Of a stretch of 64,000 nt of DNA, positions 26,513-34,846 are shown piece by piece. Under the pieces are notes generated by a model, which made no database searches, was not told the DNA's origin, and worked only from the letters and a program-made list of their open reading frames with translations. Source of the stretch: Verrucomicrobiota bacterium. GTDB lineage: Bacteria > Verrucomicrobiota > Verrucomicrobiia > Opitutales > Opitutaceae. The stretch lies in NCBI GenBank assembly GCA_023428905.1, contig JAEYWP010000004.1, positions 496,001-560,000 on the forward strand. Reading direction: 5' to 3'. A program made the position numbers and the translations under genes. Position 1 is the first letter of the stretch; each line of letters starts with the position of its first letter.

Positions 26513-26944
26513 ATGATACGCCGACTCGCCCATCTCTGTCTCATGACCAACGACCTCGAGCGCCAGATCGGCTTTTACCGGGATCGCCTCGGGCTGCCGG
26601 TCAAATTTCGCTTCACCAATGCCGAGGGCCAGCTTTTCGGCGTGTATTTTGAATGTGGCGACACGACCTTCATCGAAATCTTCGACCAGGTGCTCGCGGC
26701 CAAACAATGGGGCGGCGACCTGGCTCCCCTGCACGCCGGCAACCGCTACAACCACCTATGCCTGGAAGTGACCGGGCTGCCTGAGCTGCGGGAGAAACTG
26801 ATCGCACGCGGGGTGGACCTCGGTCCGATCAGCACCGGGATTGACGCGTCGCTGCAGGCGTGGACCGCCGATCCCGACGGCAATAAGCTGGAGCTGATGG
26901 AGTACACGCACCGCAGTTGGCAACTGCAGCCGTCTCGCGGTTGA
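26513..26944 (+). CDS. VOC (glyoxalase/bleomycin resistance) family protein
   Basis: Small metal-dependent-type protein of the vicinal oxygen chelate fold, 143 residues. Seen: the opening IRRLAHLCLMTNDLERQIGF with metal-type His (H7), a second HLCLEV in the second half, and a closing DPDGNKLELMEYT with the typical metal-binding Glu. Two beta-alpha-beta-beta-beta modules are evident. It may be a lactoylglutathione lyase-like or dioxygenase-like enzyme; substrate unknown. No partner genes next to it. Confidence 0.82.
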   Translation: MIRRLAHLCLMTNDLERQIGFYRDRLGLPVKFRFTNAEGQLFGVYFECGDTTFIEIFDQVLAAKQWGGDLAPLHAGNRYNHLCLEVTGLPELREKLIARGVDLGPISTGIDASLQAWTADPDGNKLELMEYTHRSWQLQPSRG

Positions 26945-26960
26945 GGGCGTTGGCGGATTT

Positions 26961-27010
26961 GTCAATAGTCAAGGCATGACCCCTTAAGGGGTCATGCCTT
27001 GACTATTGAC
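26961..27010. repeat. Perfect 50-bp palindrome
   Basis: Arms of 25 bases (GTCAATAGTCAAGGCATGAC + CCCTT, then the exact reverse complement) meet with no spacer at CCTTAAGG. It lies between the convergent VOC and RraA-like genes. It could act as a bidirectional terminator or be a REP/MITE-like mobile palindrome; there is no T-run on either side. Confidence 0.95.
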
Positions 27011-27053
27011 TAGCCTTGCGTGTGCGGGCTGCGGTGCTGATGAGCTGCGTGCG

Positions 27054-27908
27054 TCAGCGCACTGACTTATCGGAGGGCAGACCCAGTTGCTTGTAGAGGT
27101 CGCGTCGCGCGTTTTTGTCGCCCTCGAGGATCTTGTGGGCATACCTGGCCACCTCTAGTGCCTGCGCCCGAGGTACCACCAGCACCCCCTCGCCGTCGGC
27201 CACGATCACATCGCCGGGCATCACCAGCACGCCGCCGACCACCACGGGGCGATTGACCGATTCCAGTTCATTGCGCCCCGGACGGATGCCGCGTCCGACC
27301 TGCCTGAGGTACAGCGGCACCTTCTGCGTGATGATCTCGTCGGTGTCGCGTGCGGTGGCATTGGTCACAACCCCCACCATGCCCCTGGCTTTCCAGATCA
27401 TGATGTTGGCCGAACCGATGGACCCCACGTCCGCGTTGGGTGCATCCTCCATTACCAGGACACTGCCTTTGCGCAGCAGCGGGATGAACGGCTCGCTGGA
27501 GAGCTGGTTGTACCAATTGCCGACCCATTTGTCGTACTCCTCAATCGCGATTTTTCCCGCCGGCGGGCGCTGGGTCGGCACATAGCGGGCCGTCACTGCA
27601 ATCCCGATAAAACGATGGCTGTAATCCTGGGAGTCGCGCCAGAGGGGAGCGATTTCCCGATCCATCAGGCCAATGTTAAAGAGGCCGACCGCATCCATCC
27701 CATCGGTCACATCGGCAACCCGCAGGCCGTCGAAGGCGGCGAGGATCTTCTCGTCGTCTTCTTGTGAATACGTCTGGGTGGCGATGAAGTTGCGCCCCTG
27801 CGCGAGCGCTTCCGGACCCGGCTCCGCGGCCTGCAGGCTGGAGAGGCTAAACGAAGCGGCGAGTCCGACGCAGAGAAGGGAGTGCTTTCGAAGGCGGGGG
27901 GGAATCAT
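27054..27908 (-). CDS. Exported RraA-like family protein
   Basis: RraA/HMG-aldolase-like fold protein with an N-terminal signal peptide (LLCVGLAASFSLSSLQAAEP). In 284 residues the family core shows LRVADVTDGMDAVGLFNIG, ARGMVGVVTNATARDTDEI with the metal/substrate Arg-Asp pair, and VPRAQALEVARYAHKI at the end. Cytosolic RraA and 4-hydroxy-4-methyl-2-oxoglutarate aldolases have no signal peptide and are about 160-230 residues, so this is a longer, exported relative. Substrate unknown; aldolase or decarboxylase activity is only inferred from the fold. Confidence 0.78.
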   Translation of the reverse strand: MIPPRLRKHSLLCVGLAASFSLSSLQAAEPGPEALAQGRNFIATQTYSQEDDEKILAAFDGLRVADVTDGMDAVGLFNIGLMDREIAPLWRDSQDYSHRFIGIAVTARYVPTQRPPAGKIAIEEYDKWVGNWYNQLSSEPFIPLLRKGSVLVMEDAPNADVGSIGSANIMIWKARGMVGVVTNATARDTDEIITQKVPLYLRQVGRGIRPGRNELESVNRPVVVGGVLVMPGDVIVADGEGVLVVPRAQALEVARYAHKILEGDKNARRDLYKQLGLPSDKSVR

Positions 27909-28041
27909 GGCAGGGTGGACGTGGACACGGGGTGGCGGGCGGTCCTCGGGGAGAGGAGGGGGCTCGTGGGGTGACTCAGGTCGCGCCGCTCAGGCGGCGC
28001 ACTCGGTGCGGCGACACTTTCCGCCGGGCCCGCCGCGGCCG

Positions 28042-29061
28042 TCAACTCTCCACCGTGTTCGTGGGCGAGGCCTCCGGGAAATAGAGGCAGAAGCGCGCGC
28101 CTTTGCCCGGTTCGGACGCGAGTTCGACCCAGCCGCCGTGCGACTGCATCACGCTCATGACCGACGCGAGCCCAAGGCCGGTGCCCTTGCCCGGTCCCTT
28201 AGTGGTGAAGAAGGGCGCGAAGATTCGGGCGAAGTTCTCGCGGCTGATGCCGCAGCCGTTGTCCGCAACCGAGACGACCACATGGGTTCCCGTGGTGCGG
28301 TCGCGCCGGAAAAGTGATCGGTAGTCCCGCAGCTTCACCGCGGACACGGTCAGGTGCAGGGTGCGGTTGGATCTGCCTTCCAGTGCATCGCGAGCGTTTA
28401 GCACCAGGTTCAACAGCGCGCGTTCCACCTGGGAACGGTCGTACAGCACGGCGGGCACCGGCCGTTGGATGTCGACGGTGACGGTGACATACTTCGTCGC
28501 GGCCTGGCGGAGGAGGGGAAGGGAGCGTTCGATTTCATCCGCCAAATCGCCCAGGTTCTTTTTGCCTGGCTCGCTCCGCATGAACTGCATCAGGTCATGC
28601 GCGATGCGATGCGCCTGTACCGTCGCGGCCTCAATTGCCGCCAGGCGAGGGGGCACTTCCGCGGGGTCGTAGCCGGAAAGCTTCAGGATCTCGGACTCAC
28701 CGTGGATGACGGTGAGCACGTTGTTGATGTCGTGCACGACGCTGCCGGCCAGGTTGCCAAGGGACTCGAGACGCTGCGAGACGCTCAGCATGTCCTCCAT
28801 CAGCCGCTTCTCCTTGGCCAAAGCCTCCTGGCGGCGGTTGCTCCAACGCACCGCCCCGTACAGCAGGACCGCGGTCAGGGTGACGTACGCAGTGCCCTTC
28901 AAACTCTGAAGGGCCCGCACGCGCGCGGGATCGCCTCCGGCCCACGCCTCCACCACCGCATCGGAACCCCAGATCCAGGCGACCGCCGCAGCCAGGTAAC
29001 AGGTGGAAATCAAAAGCGCTCGGCGATCCAGCCAGTGCGTGGGCGCTGCGGAGAATGCCAT
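28042..29061 (-). CDS. Membrane-bound sensor histidine kinase
   Basis: Histidine kinase of 339 residues. Two N-terminal membrane helices (about 14-34 and 54-74) with almost no periplasmic loop, a short coiled linker, the dimerisation/phosphoacceptor helix with VVHDINNVLTVIHGE (H110), then HATPase_c with N-box LNLVLNARDAL, G1 VADNGCGIS, F-box IFAPFFTTK and G2 GKGTGLGLASVMS. No receiver or PAS domain, and no response regulator gene adjacent, so its partner is unknown. The HDINN form of the H-box resembles NtrB-like/PAS-type kinases of the HisKA group. Confidence 0.9.
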   Translation of the reverse strand: MAFSAAPTHWLDRRALLISTCYLAAAVAWIWGSDAVVEAWAGGDPARVRALQSLKGTAYVTLTAVLLYGAVRWSNRRQEALAKEKRLMEDMLSVSQRLESLGNLAGSVVHDINNVLTVIHGESEILKLSGYDPAEVPPRLAAIEAATVQAHRIAHDLMQFMRSEPGKKNLGDLADEIERSLPLLRQAATKYVTVTVDIQRPVPAVLYDRSQVERALLNLVLNARDALEGRSNRTLHLTVSAVKLRDYRSLFRRDRTTGTHVVVSVADNGCGISRENFARIFAPFFTTKGPGKGTGLGLASVMSVMQSHGGWVELASEPGKGARFCLYFPEASPTNTVES

Positions 29062-29195
29062 GGGTGGAGGGTGGATACAGCGTCTTAAGTTAGCAACCCA
29101 TTATCCTTTAAGGGTCCATCAGCGAAATTCCCAGGCGGCGCGGACGGCGGGAACTGGCGTGCGACCGCCCGGTCACCGCGAGATCCCACCACCCC

Positions 29196-30539
29196 ATGGC
29201 CTCCGTGTCCCCTTCCAGCAACGCACTCAAACCTGCCAGTCCTGAGAACCGCGGCAACCGCCCGGGCAGGGGCGAACGGAAACGCTTTTGGTTATGGCTC
29301 GGGGTCTGTCTGGTCTTTGCCTTGGGCGGCTATTTTTGGCTCACCTCCGCGCGTATTCTGCGGGAGCCGGTGGAAGTCTCCTATGGCCCGGCGGAACGGG
29401 TCTTTGCGGATACACTAGGCCCCTTGGTCGGCGCCGACTTCATCGGCGGTAACCGCATCCGGGCGCTGATCAATGGGGAACGCTTCTTCCCGGTCATGCT
29501 GGAGGCGATCCGCGGTGCGAAAAAAACCATTACCCTGGAGACGTATATCTGGACCTCAGGCAAGATCAGCGACGCGTTCATCGAGGCCCTGTCCGAACGC
29601 GCGCGCGCCGGTGTTAAGGTGCACGTCCTCGCCGACGGCATGGGCACGCTGAAACTGAAGGATGAGGACAAGCAGCGGATGCGTGATGCGGGAGTCGACT
29701 TCCTGATCTACGGCCGCGAGCACTGGTACGATATCAAGCCGAACATCAATCACCGCACCCACCGCAAGATCCTGGTGGTCGACGGCCAGATCGGCTTCAC
29801 CGGCGGGACCTGTATCGATGACAGCTGGCTCGGCGACGCCGATTCCGAAAAGGTCTGGCGTGAAACCCAGGTCAGGCTCGAGGGTCCGGCGGTCCATCAG
29901 ATGCAGGCGACGTTTGCGATCAACTGGCTGCAGACCACCGGCGCACTGCTCACTGGACCGGAGTATTTCCCTCCGCACACGCCCGCCGGCGATAGCCTGG
30001 CCCATGTCTACCGCAGTGGCCCCAACGAAAGCCCCGAAACTGCGCGCATCGCCTACCTGCTCGCGATCGCCTCGGCGCGAAAAAGTATCCGGATCGCCAA
30101 TGCCTACTTTGTCCCCGACGACCTTGCGATCGAGATGCTGGTGCGCGCTGCGGCTCGAGGTGTGCAGGTCCAGGTCATCATGCCCGCGATCAACGATTCA
30201 AAAATCGGCCGGGCAGCCTCACGGTCACGGTGGAAGCGTCTGCTGGAGGCAGGCGCGGAGCTGCACCTCTACCAGCCCGCGATGTACCACTGCAAAGTGA
30301 TGATCGTGGACGACGTATTTGTGACGGTCGGCTCCGTCAATTTCGACAATCGCTCCTTCGCCATCAACGACGAGCTGGCGGTCAACCTGATCGACCGCGA
30401 TGCGGCCGACCAATTGCTCCGGAGTTTTGCCCAGGACCTCAAGCGGTCCGTCCGCGTCTCACGCGAGGAATACGAAGCCCGCCCCGTGTGGGTGAAGGCC
30501 TTTGACTGGGCCTGCGGCCTGCTCCGATCGCAGCTTTGA
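29196..30539 (+). CDS. Cardiolipin synthase / phospholipase D family
   Basis: Membrane-anchored phospholipase-D-type enzyme, probably condensing phosphatidylglycerol to cardiolipin. Seen in 447 residues: one N-terminal membrane helix (WLWLGVCLVFALGGYFWL), and two HKD motifs, HRTHRKILVVDGQIGFTGG (near 187) and MYHCKVMIVDDVFVTVGSVN followed by FDNRSF (near 365). Only one helix rather than the two of E. coli ClsA, closer to ClsB-like forms. Divergent from the histidine kinase; yqeY follows after 53 bases. Confidence 0.85.
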   Translation: MASVSPSSNALKPASPENRGNRPGRGERKRFWLWLGVCLVFALGGYFWLTSARILREPVEVSYGPAERVFADTLGPLVGADFIGGNRIRALINGERFFPVMLEAIRGAKKTITLETYIWTSGKISDAFIEALSERARAGVKVHVLADGMGTLKLKDEDKQRMRDAGVDFLIYGREHWYDIKPNINHRTHRKILVVDGQIGFTGGTCIDDSWLGDADSEKVWRETQVRLEGPAVHQMQATFAINWLQTTGALLTGPEYFPPHTPAGDSLAHVYRSGPNESPETARIAYLLAIASARKSIRIANAYFVPDDLAIEMLVRAAARGVQVQVIMPAINDSKIGRAASRSRWKRLLEAGAELHLYQPAMYHCKVMIVDDVFVTVGSVNFDNRSFAINDELAVNLIDRDAADQLLRSFAQDLKRSVRVSREEYEARPVWVKAFDWACGLLRSQL

Positions 30540-30592
30540 TCGGTCGGGCCTGCTCTGGACAAGCAGTGCTCGCTCCGGCAGGCTCGCCGGCC

Positions 30593-31042
30593 ATGGCCAC
30601 GATTTACGAACAGCTGCGCGCCGATATCCTGACAGCGGTGAAAGCGCGGGACACCGGAACGGCAACGATCCTGCGCACCGCTGACGCCGCCATCCAGCGC
30701 GCGTCAATGGATCAGAACAAGCCGATCGATGACACGCTCGTCACGACCACCCTCCGCAAAGCGGTGAAGAATCTCGCCGACGCAAAGGAAGAGTTCGCCA
30801 GGGGTGGACGGACCGATCTCGTGGCTGCCAATGAAACCGAGATCAAGGCGCTCGAGCGGTACCTGCCCGCCGGCCTCGATCCGGCTAAGGTCGAGGCGCT
30901 TATCACCGCCGCCATCGCGGAAACCAGCGCCGCGTCAAAGAAAGACATGGGCAAGGTGATCGGTGCTTTGAAGAAACACCCCGACGCCGCCCTGATCGAC
31001 TTCGCCCTGGTCAGCAAACAGGTGCAGGCACGTCTTCCCTGA
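30593..31042 (+). CDS. yqeY: GatB/YqeY domain protein
   Basis: Protein of 149 residues similar to the C-terminal tRNA-binding region of GatB. Seen: opening IYEQLRADILTAVKARDTGT, and the tail IKALERYLPAGLD followed by DMGKVIGALKKHPDA. It probably binds tRNA in connection with the amidotransferase that makes Gln-tRNA, but the exact role is not settled. ATG 30593 gives the normal start. Confidence 0.85.
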   Translation: MATIYEQLRADILTAVKARDTGTATILRTADAAIQRASMDQNKPIDDTLVTTTLRKAVKNLADAKEEFARGGRTDLVAANETEIKALERYLPAGLDPAKVEALITAAIAETSAASKKDMGKVIGALKKHPDAALIDFALVSKQVQARLP

Positions 31043-31176
31043 CAATCGATCGCCCCGCCGGGGCGGCGGGCCTTGGAAAGGGATCGCTTTCGACGGCGCG
31101 GCGATTTTCTGCAACTTCCCGTGAGGCTGCGGTGTGTTGAGGACGTGGGCGATTCGCCCGCGCAACCCTTAAACTC

Positions 31177-31728
31177 ATGAAGACCACATTCCGCACCCTG
31201 ACCGCCGCCGCCGCCCTCTGCCTTGCCACCGTTGCCGCCCAAGCTGCCGATGGCGCACCCTCCTACCTCGATTTCAGCGACATCGCCCCTGGGGCCGCCG
31301 GAGAGTCTGTCGAGGTCGACCTCGACGAGGGCCTGTTGACCCTCGCCTCACGGTTTGCCGACGGCCACGAAAAAGAGGCCGCCGAGGTGCTGCGCGGGCT
31401 GAAAAGCGTCCAGGTGCGCGTCATCAGCCTGGACGACAAAAACCGCGAGGCAGTGGTAAGCCGTATCGGTCATGCGCGTACACACCTCGCCAGAGACGGC
31501 TGGAAACGCGTTGCAGTCGTCAAACAGGGCAATGGCCAGGACGTGGCCGTCTTTGCCCGAACCAAGGGAGCCGAAGCCATCCAGGGCATCGCTGTCACCG
31601 TGCTCGAGGGCACCAAGCAGGCCGTGATCGTCAATGTCATCGGTGAGATCCGGCCCGAGCAGATCACCGCGTTGGGCGCACGCTTTGGGATTGAGGAACT
31701 GAAGGACCTGCAGATCGCGTCCAAATAA
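31177..31728 (+). CDS. Exported DUF4252 protein
   Basis: Exported protein of 183 residues with a signal peptide (TAAAALCLATVAAQAADG). The mature part follows DUF4252: SYLDFSDIAPGAAGESVEVD, VRVISLDDKNREAV and VIVNVIGEIRPEQITALGAR. Function unknown; DUF4252 proteins in other phyla are often cell-envelope proteins near ECF sigma/anti-sigma genes, which are not seen here. It is followed 22 bases later by a diverged relative at 31751. Confidence 0.75.
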   Translation: MKTTFRTLTAAAALCLATVAAQAADGAPSYLDFSDIAPGAAGESVEVDLDEGLLTLASRFADGHEKEAAEVLRGLKSVQVRVISLDDKNREAVVSRIGHARTHLARDGWKRVAVVKQGNGQDVAVFARTKGAEAIQGIAVTVLEGTKQAVIVNVIGEIRPEQITALGARFGIEELKDLQIASK

Positions 31729-31750
31729 AACGTCCGCAACGCTTCCCCCC

Positions 31751-32353
31751 ATGGCTACGCTCCCCTCCACGCCTTCGCCGACCCCGCGCCGCTCCACGGC
31801 CCGCACCGTCCTTTTCTGGTGCGCCGTCGCGGTTGGCGTCTGCCTCTTCGCCCTGGGCTCGGTGGTCTGGAGCGCGGTGACTCTGTCCCGGGAGGCGCGC
31901 ACTCTCAAGGACGCGATGGTCGCCACGCTCGACGCGCCGATCGCGACCAAGGTGCAGATGACAGCCGGTCCGGGACTGCTGGCCGCGGCGCGCTCGGTGT
32001 TGTGTTTTCTGCCTGACATCCCGGCAGAGGCCACCACCGCCCTCGCGTCGGTTCGCTCCGCCAGTGTGGGCGTTTACCAGCTGACGTTTGAGGCCGCCGA
32101 CCGGCGCGACTGCGTGCGGCAATCTGATGTGCGTATGTCCGCCCGCGGCTGGCGGCGCGTGGTGGGCGTGAATGACGGCAACGCCACGGTCCTGATCTAT
32201 GCTCCGCAAGGTGCGTCCGGGGGCGGACGGCTCGACCTCTGCGTCGCCGTGCTGCAGGGACGCGATCTCGTGGTGGTGTCAACGGAAGTCGAACCCGATG
32301 TCTTGCTCCCGCTGCTGCGCCGCCACCTGCCGGCTCGCTCCGTGGAAATCTGA
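31751..32353 (+). CDS. Membrane-anchored diverged DUF4252-like protein
   Basis: Protein of 200 residues with an N-terminal membrane helix (TVLFWCAVAVGVCLFALGSV). The soluble part aligns in layout with its neighbour at 31177: VRSASVGVYQLTFEAADRRD corresponds to VQVRVISLDDKNREA, RGWRRVVGVNDGNATVLIYA to DGWKRVAVVKQGNGQDVAVF, and LVVVSTEVEPDVLLPLLRR to VIVNVIGEIRPEQITALGA. This suggests an ancient tandem duplication, one copy secreted and one kept at the membrane. Only 22 bases separate the genes, so they are probably co-expressed and may interact. Confidence 0.65.
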   Translation: MATLPSTPSPTPRRSTARTVLFWCAVAVGVCLFALGSVVWSAVTLSREARTLKDAMVATLDAPIATKVQMTAGPGLLAAARSVLCFLPDIPAEATTALASVRSASVGVYQLTFEAADRRDCVRQSDVRMSARGWRRVVGVNDGNATVLIYAPQGASGGGRLDLCVAVLQGRDLVVVSTEVEPDVLLPLLRRHLPARSVEI

Positions 32354-32362
32354 ACCGCGGTG

Positions 32363-32626
32363 TCAGGGGTGAAAATCATCCCACGTATAGGTGTGACCTT
32401 GTGTGGTGGTGAACTGTGGAAACTGCGCCTCGAGGAAGCTGTTGAGCTCCTCCGCGGACGCATCCATCTCCATCGCCACCTTGAAGGCGATCGACCAGAG
32501 GGTGTCCGCGTCCCCGGTTGACCCGGAGAGCAGCCAGGCGTCGCGCGGGGAGAGGAGTCTGCCCCGGTTCGACGCCAGGCGCACGCGGCGCTTTGCTTCC
32601 AGGATCACCTCGGGAATCAGGTTCAT
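32363..32626 (-). CDS. Small hypothetical protein
   Basis: Protein of 87 residues from the ATG at 32626 (MNLIPEVILEAKRRVRLASN). No domain recognised. It is acidic towards the C-terminus and ends in HTYTWDDFHP; the middle (LWSIAFKVAMEMDASAEEL) looks helical. Compositional bias and codon use resemble neighbouring genes, and no better frame exists on either strand, so it is probably real. It is convergent with the DUF4252-like gene, 9 bases apart. Confidence 0.5.
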   Translation of the reverse strand: MNLIPEVILEAKRRVRLASNRGRLLSPRDAWLLSGSTGDADTLWSIAFKVAMEMDASAEELNSFLEAQFPQFTTTQGHTYTWDDFHP

Positions 32627-32847
32627 CGGGCAGGGGTACCGACCAGCCGCAGTCTGTTGTAGTGGGTGCTTCAGGACAACCTCCGAATTGTCCGCCTTCC
32701 ACTGAAGTGGAGGGGAAGCGCGCCGATAGACAAACCGTGCACCACTCGCAGATTCCCGGGCGGCGGACCCTTCTCTCGGCCGCCGTGACTTCGAACGGAC
32801 GGCCTTTGCCCACCGCCGGGCGTGTTGGGTTTCCCGCGGATGCAGCG

Positions 32848-33771
32848 ATGCGGCTCTTGCGGCCACCTGCACAGGACCCGCAGGTCGTTTTCTCGGACGG
32901 GCATTTCGTCTATTGTGAGTCCAGCCCCCACGGGATCTTCCTCAGGCGAAGCCCCACCCTGCAGGGCTTGGCGGGCGCAACCCGTCGCCGCATCTGGGCC
33001 CCGCCCGCGCGGGGTCCGTATGCCCGCAATCTCTGGGCACCTGAACTTCACGCCATCGGCGGACGATGGTATGTGTATTTCGCGGCCGATGACGGCAGGA
33101 ATGAGAATCACCGCATGTGGGTGCTTGTATCCGAGAGTGCACATCCGTTCGGCCCCTACCGGCTCGCCGGGCAGCTCGATACGCAAGGGTGGGCAATCGA
33201 CGGAACCGTTTTCAGAGGTGAGGGCGAGCAGCTGTATTTCCTCTGGTCGGGATGGCCAGGTGCAGTCGACGGCCAGCAGAACCTTTATCTGTCGCGGATG
33301 CGCAGCCCCACGGACCTGGTCGGCGAACGCGTCCTGCTGGCGACGCCGGATTGCGTATGGGAACGGAGAGGCATGCCGATCTGTGAGGGTCCGCAGGTGC
33401 TGAGCCGTGGCGGCAGGTTGTTTGTGGTTTATTCCGCCAGCGCCTCGTGGACGTCGGACTATTGCCTCGGCCTCCTCGCCCATGACGGCGGGAGCCTGCT
33501 GGACCGCGCTTCGTGGAGAAAAGTCGGGCGGGCGTTTGGCGGCAACGAGCAGGCGTGGGGCGTGGGCCACTGTGGTTTTGTGACAGATGGCGACGGGGCT
33601 GACTGGATTCTCTACCACGCGAAGACGAAGCGGAGGCCGGGCTGGGAGGACCGCGAAGTGCGAGCCCAGCGCTTCAGTTGGACGCGAGCGGGCGAACCCG
33701 CGTTTGGCGAACCTCGGCTTCTGCGTGCGCCCGTTTCGGAGCGATCACAGCGATCTGTCGGGGCGGCGTGA
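32848..33771 (+). CDS. Glycoside hydrolase family 43 protein (first of two)
   Basis: Five-bladed beta-propeller glycosidase, probably an alpha-L-arabinofuranosidase or beta-xylosidase. From the ATG at 32848 (307 residues): AQDPQVVFSDGHFVYCES with the catalytic-base Asp, WAPELHAIGGRWYVYFAADD, AIDGTVFRGEGEQLYFLW with the pKa-modulating Asp, ICEGPQVLSRGGRLFVVYSA with the acid Glu, and VGHCGFVTDGDG with the conserved His. No signal peptide is seen, so it seems cytosolic unless a further upstream start is used. Followed after 32 bases by a second GH43 gene. Confidence 0.82.
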   Translation: MRLLRPPAQDPQVVFSDGHFVYCESSPHGIFLRRSPTLQGLAGATRRRIWAPPARGPYARNLWAPELHAIGGRWYVYFAADDGRNENHRMWVLVSESAHPFGPYRLAGQLDTQGWAIDGTVFRGEGEQLYFLWSGWPGAVDGQQNLYLSRMRSPTDLVGERVLLATPDCVWERRGMPICEGPQVLSRGGRLFVVYSASASWTSDYCLGLLAHDGGSLLDRASWRKVGRAFGGNEQAWGVGHCGFVTDGDGADWILYHAKTKRRPGWEDREVRAQRFSWTRAGEPAFGEPRLLRAPVSERSQRSVGAA

Positions 33772-33803
33772 ACCTAGGGGGGCGGGCAGGGGTCCGTGGC
33801 GCC

Positions 33804-34781
33804 ATGCTGACCTCCACCGCTGCGCTCACTTATAGCAACCCTGTATGGGACGGCTACCTCGCCGACCCGTTTGTGCTTCGCTACGGCGATTTCTATTACG
33901 CGTTTGGAACCGGTTCGGACGTGGGCAGTGGCCGTCAGCCAGACGGACGCGTTTTCCCCGTCTTGCGGTCCCCGGATCTGGTCACGTGGCAGCATCTTGG
34001 CGGGGCGCTGGAAGCGCCTTTCGAAAAAGCGGATGTGGCGTATTGGGCGCCCGAGGTGGCGGAACGCGGCGGGACCTTTTTCCTCTATTACGCCGCCGAT
34101 GGACGGCTGCGCGTCGCGGTTTCAAATCGACCCGAAGGGCCGTATCGGGACGCGGGCCAAGACCTGTTTCCCGGAGAACCCTTCACAATTGATGCGAGTC
34201 CCTTCTGCGATCCGCGCGACGGTGCGTGGTACCTGTTTTACGCGAAGGACTTTTTCGATCTCCGCGTCGGGACAGGCACCGCGGTGGTGAGGCTGGGCGA
34301 CGACATGGTCTCCACGGTCGGTGACCCGCACCTGGTCGTGCGAGCCACCGCGGACTGGCACATCTACGAGCGCAACCGGCGATGGTACGAACGCGACTGG
34401 GAGGCCTGGCACACCGTGGAGGGACCTTTCGTCCTGGAGCACGAGGGGCGTTATTACTGCCTGTATTCGGGCGGAAACTGGCAGGGCCCCGATTATGGTG
34501 TGAGTTATGGCGTGGCCGACCATCCGCTGGGGCCGTGGCGGGACGAGTGGAGCCATTCCGGCCCCGTGGTGCTGCGCGGCATCGAGAACAAGGTGCTCGG
34601 ACCCGGACACAACTCGGTCGTGACGGGGCCCGACGGGAAGACCCTCTTTGTGGTGTACCACGCGTGGGATCCGGCCAAAACCGCCCGCCGCATGTGTATT
34701 GACCCCTTGCACTGGACGGCGGAGGGACCCCGCTGTGACGGACCGTCCGTCGGTTCTCGCACGGTCCTGAGCGGGTTGTAG
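33804..34781 (+). CDS. Glycoside hydrolase family 43 protein (second of two)
   Basis: Second GH43 enzyme, 325 residues from the ATG at 33804. Seen: NPVWDGYLADPFVLRYGDFY with the base Asp, YWAPEVAERGGTFFLYYAAD, FTIDASPFCDPRDGAWYLFY with the modulator Asp, VEGPFVLEHEGRYYCLYSGG with the acid Glu, and GPGHNSVVTGPDGKTLFVVY with the His. It is only distantly similar to the first copy, so the two probably act on different arabinose- or xylose-containing linkages. No signal peptide. The pair likely forms one transcription unit with the sugar dehydrogenase gene after it. Confidence 0.88.
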   Translation: MLTSTAALTYSNPVWDGYLADPFVLRYGDFYYAFGTGSDVGSGRQPDGRVFPVLRSPDLVTWQHLGGALEAPFEKADVAYWAPEVAERGGTFFLYYAADGRLRVAVSNRPEGPYRDAGQDLFPGEPFTIDASPFCDPRDGAWYLFYAKDFFDLRVGTGTAVVRLGDDMVSTVGDPHLVVRATADWHIYERNRRWYERDWEAWHTVEGPFVLEHEGRYYCLYSGGNWQGPDYGVSYGVADHPLGPWRDEWSHSGPVVLRGIENKVLGPGHNSVVTGPDGKTLFVVYHAWDPAKTARRMCIDPLHWTAEGPRCDGPSVGSRTVLSGL

Positions 34782-34846
34782 GGACTCCCCCGGTTGGTAG
34801 GTCGGAGCGCGAACAAACCGGTTCCGCGGGCGTCTGGGCCCGGCGC

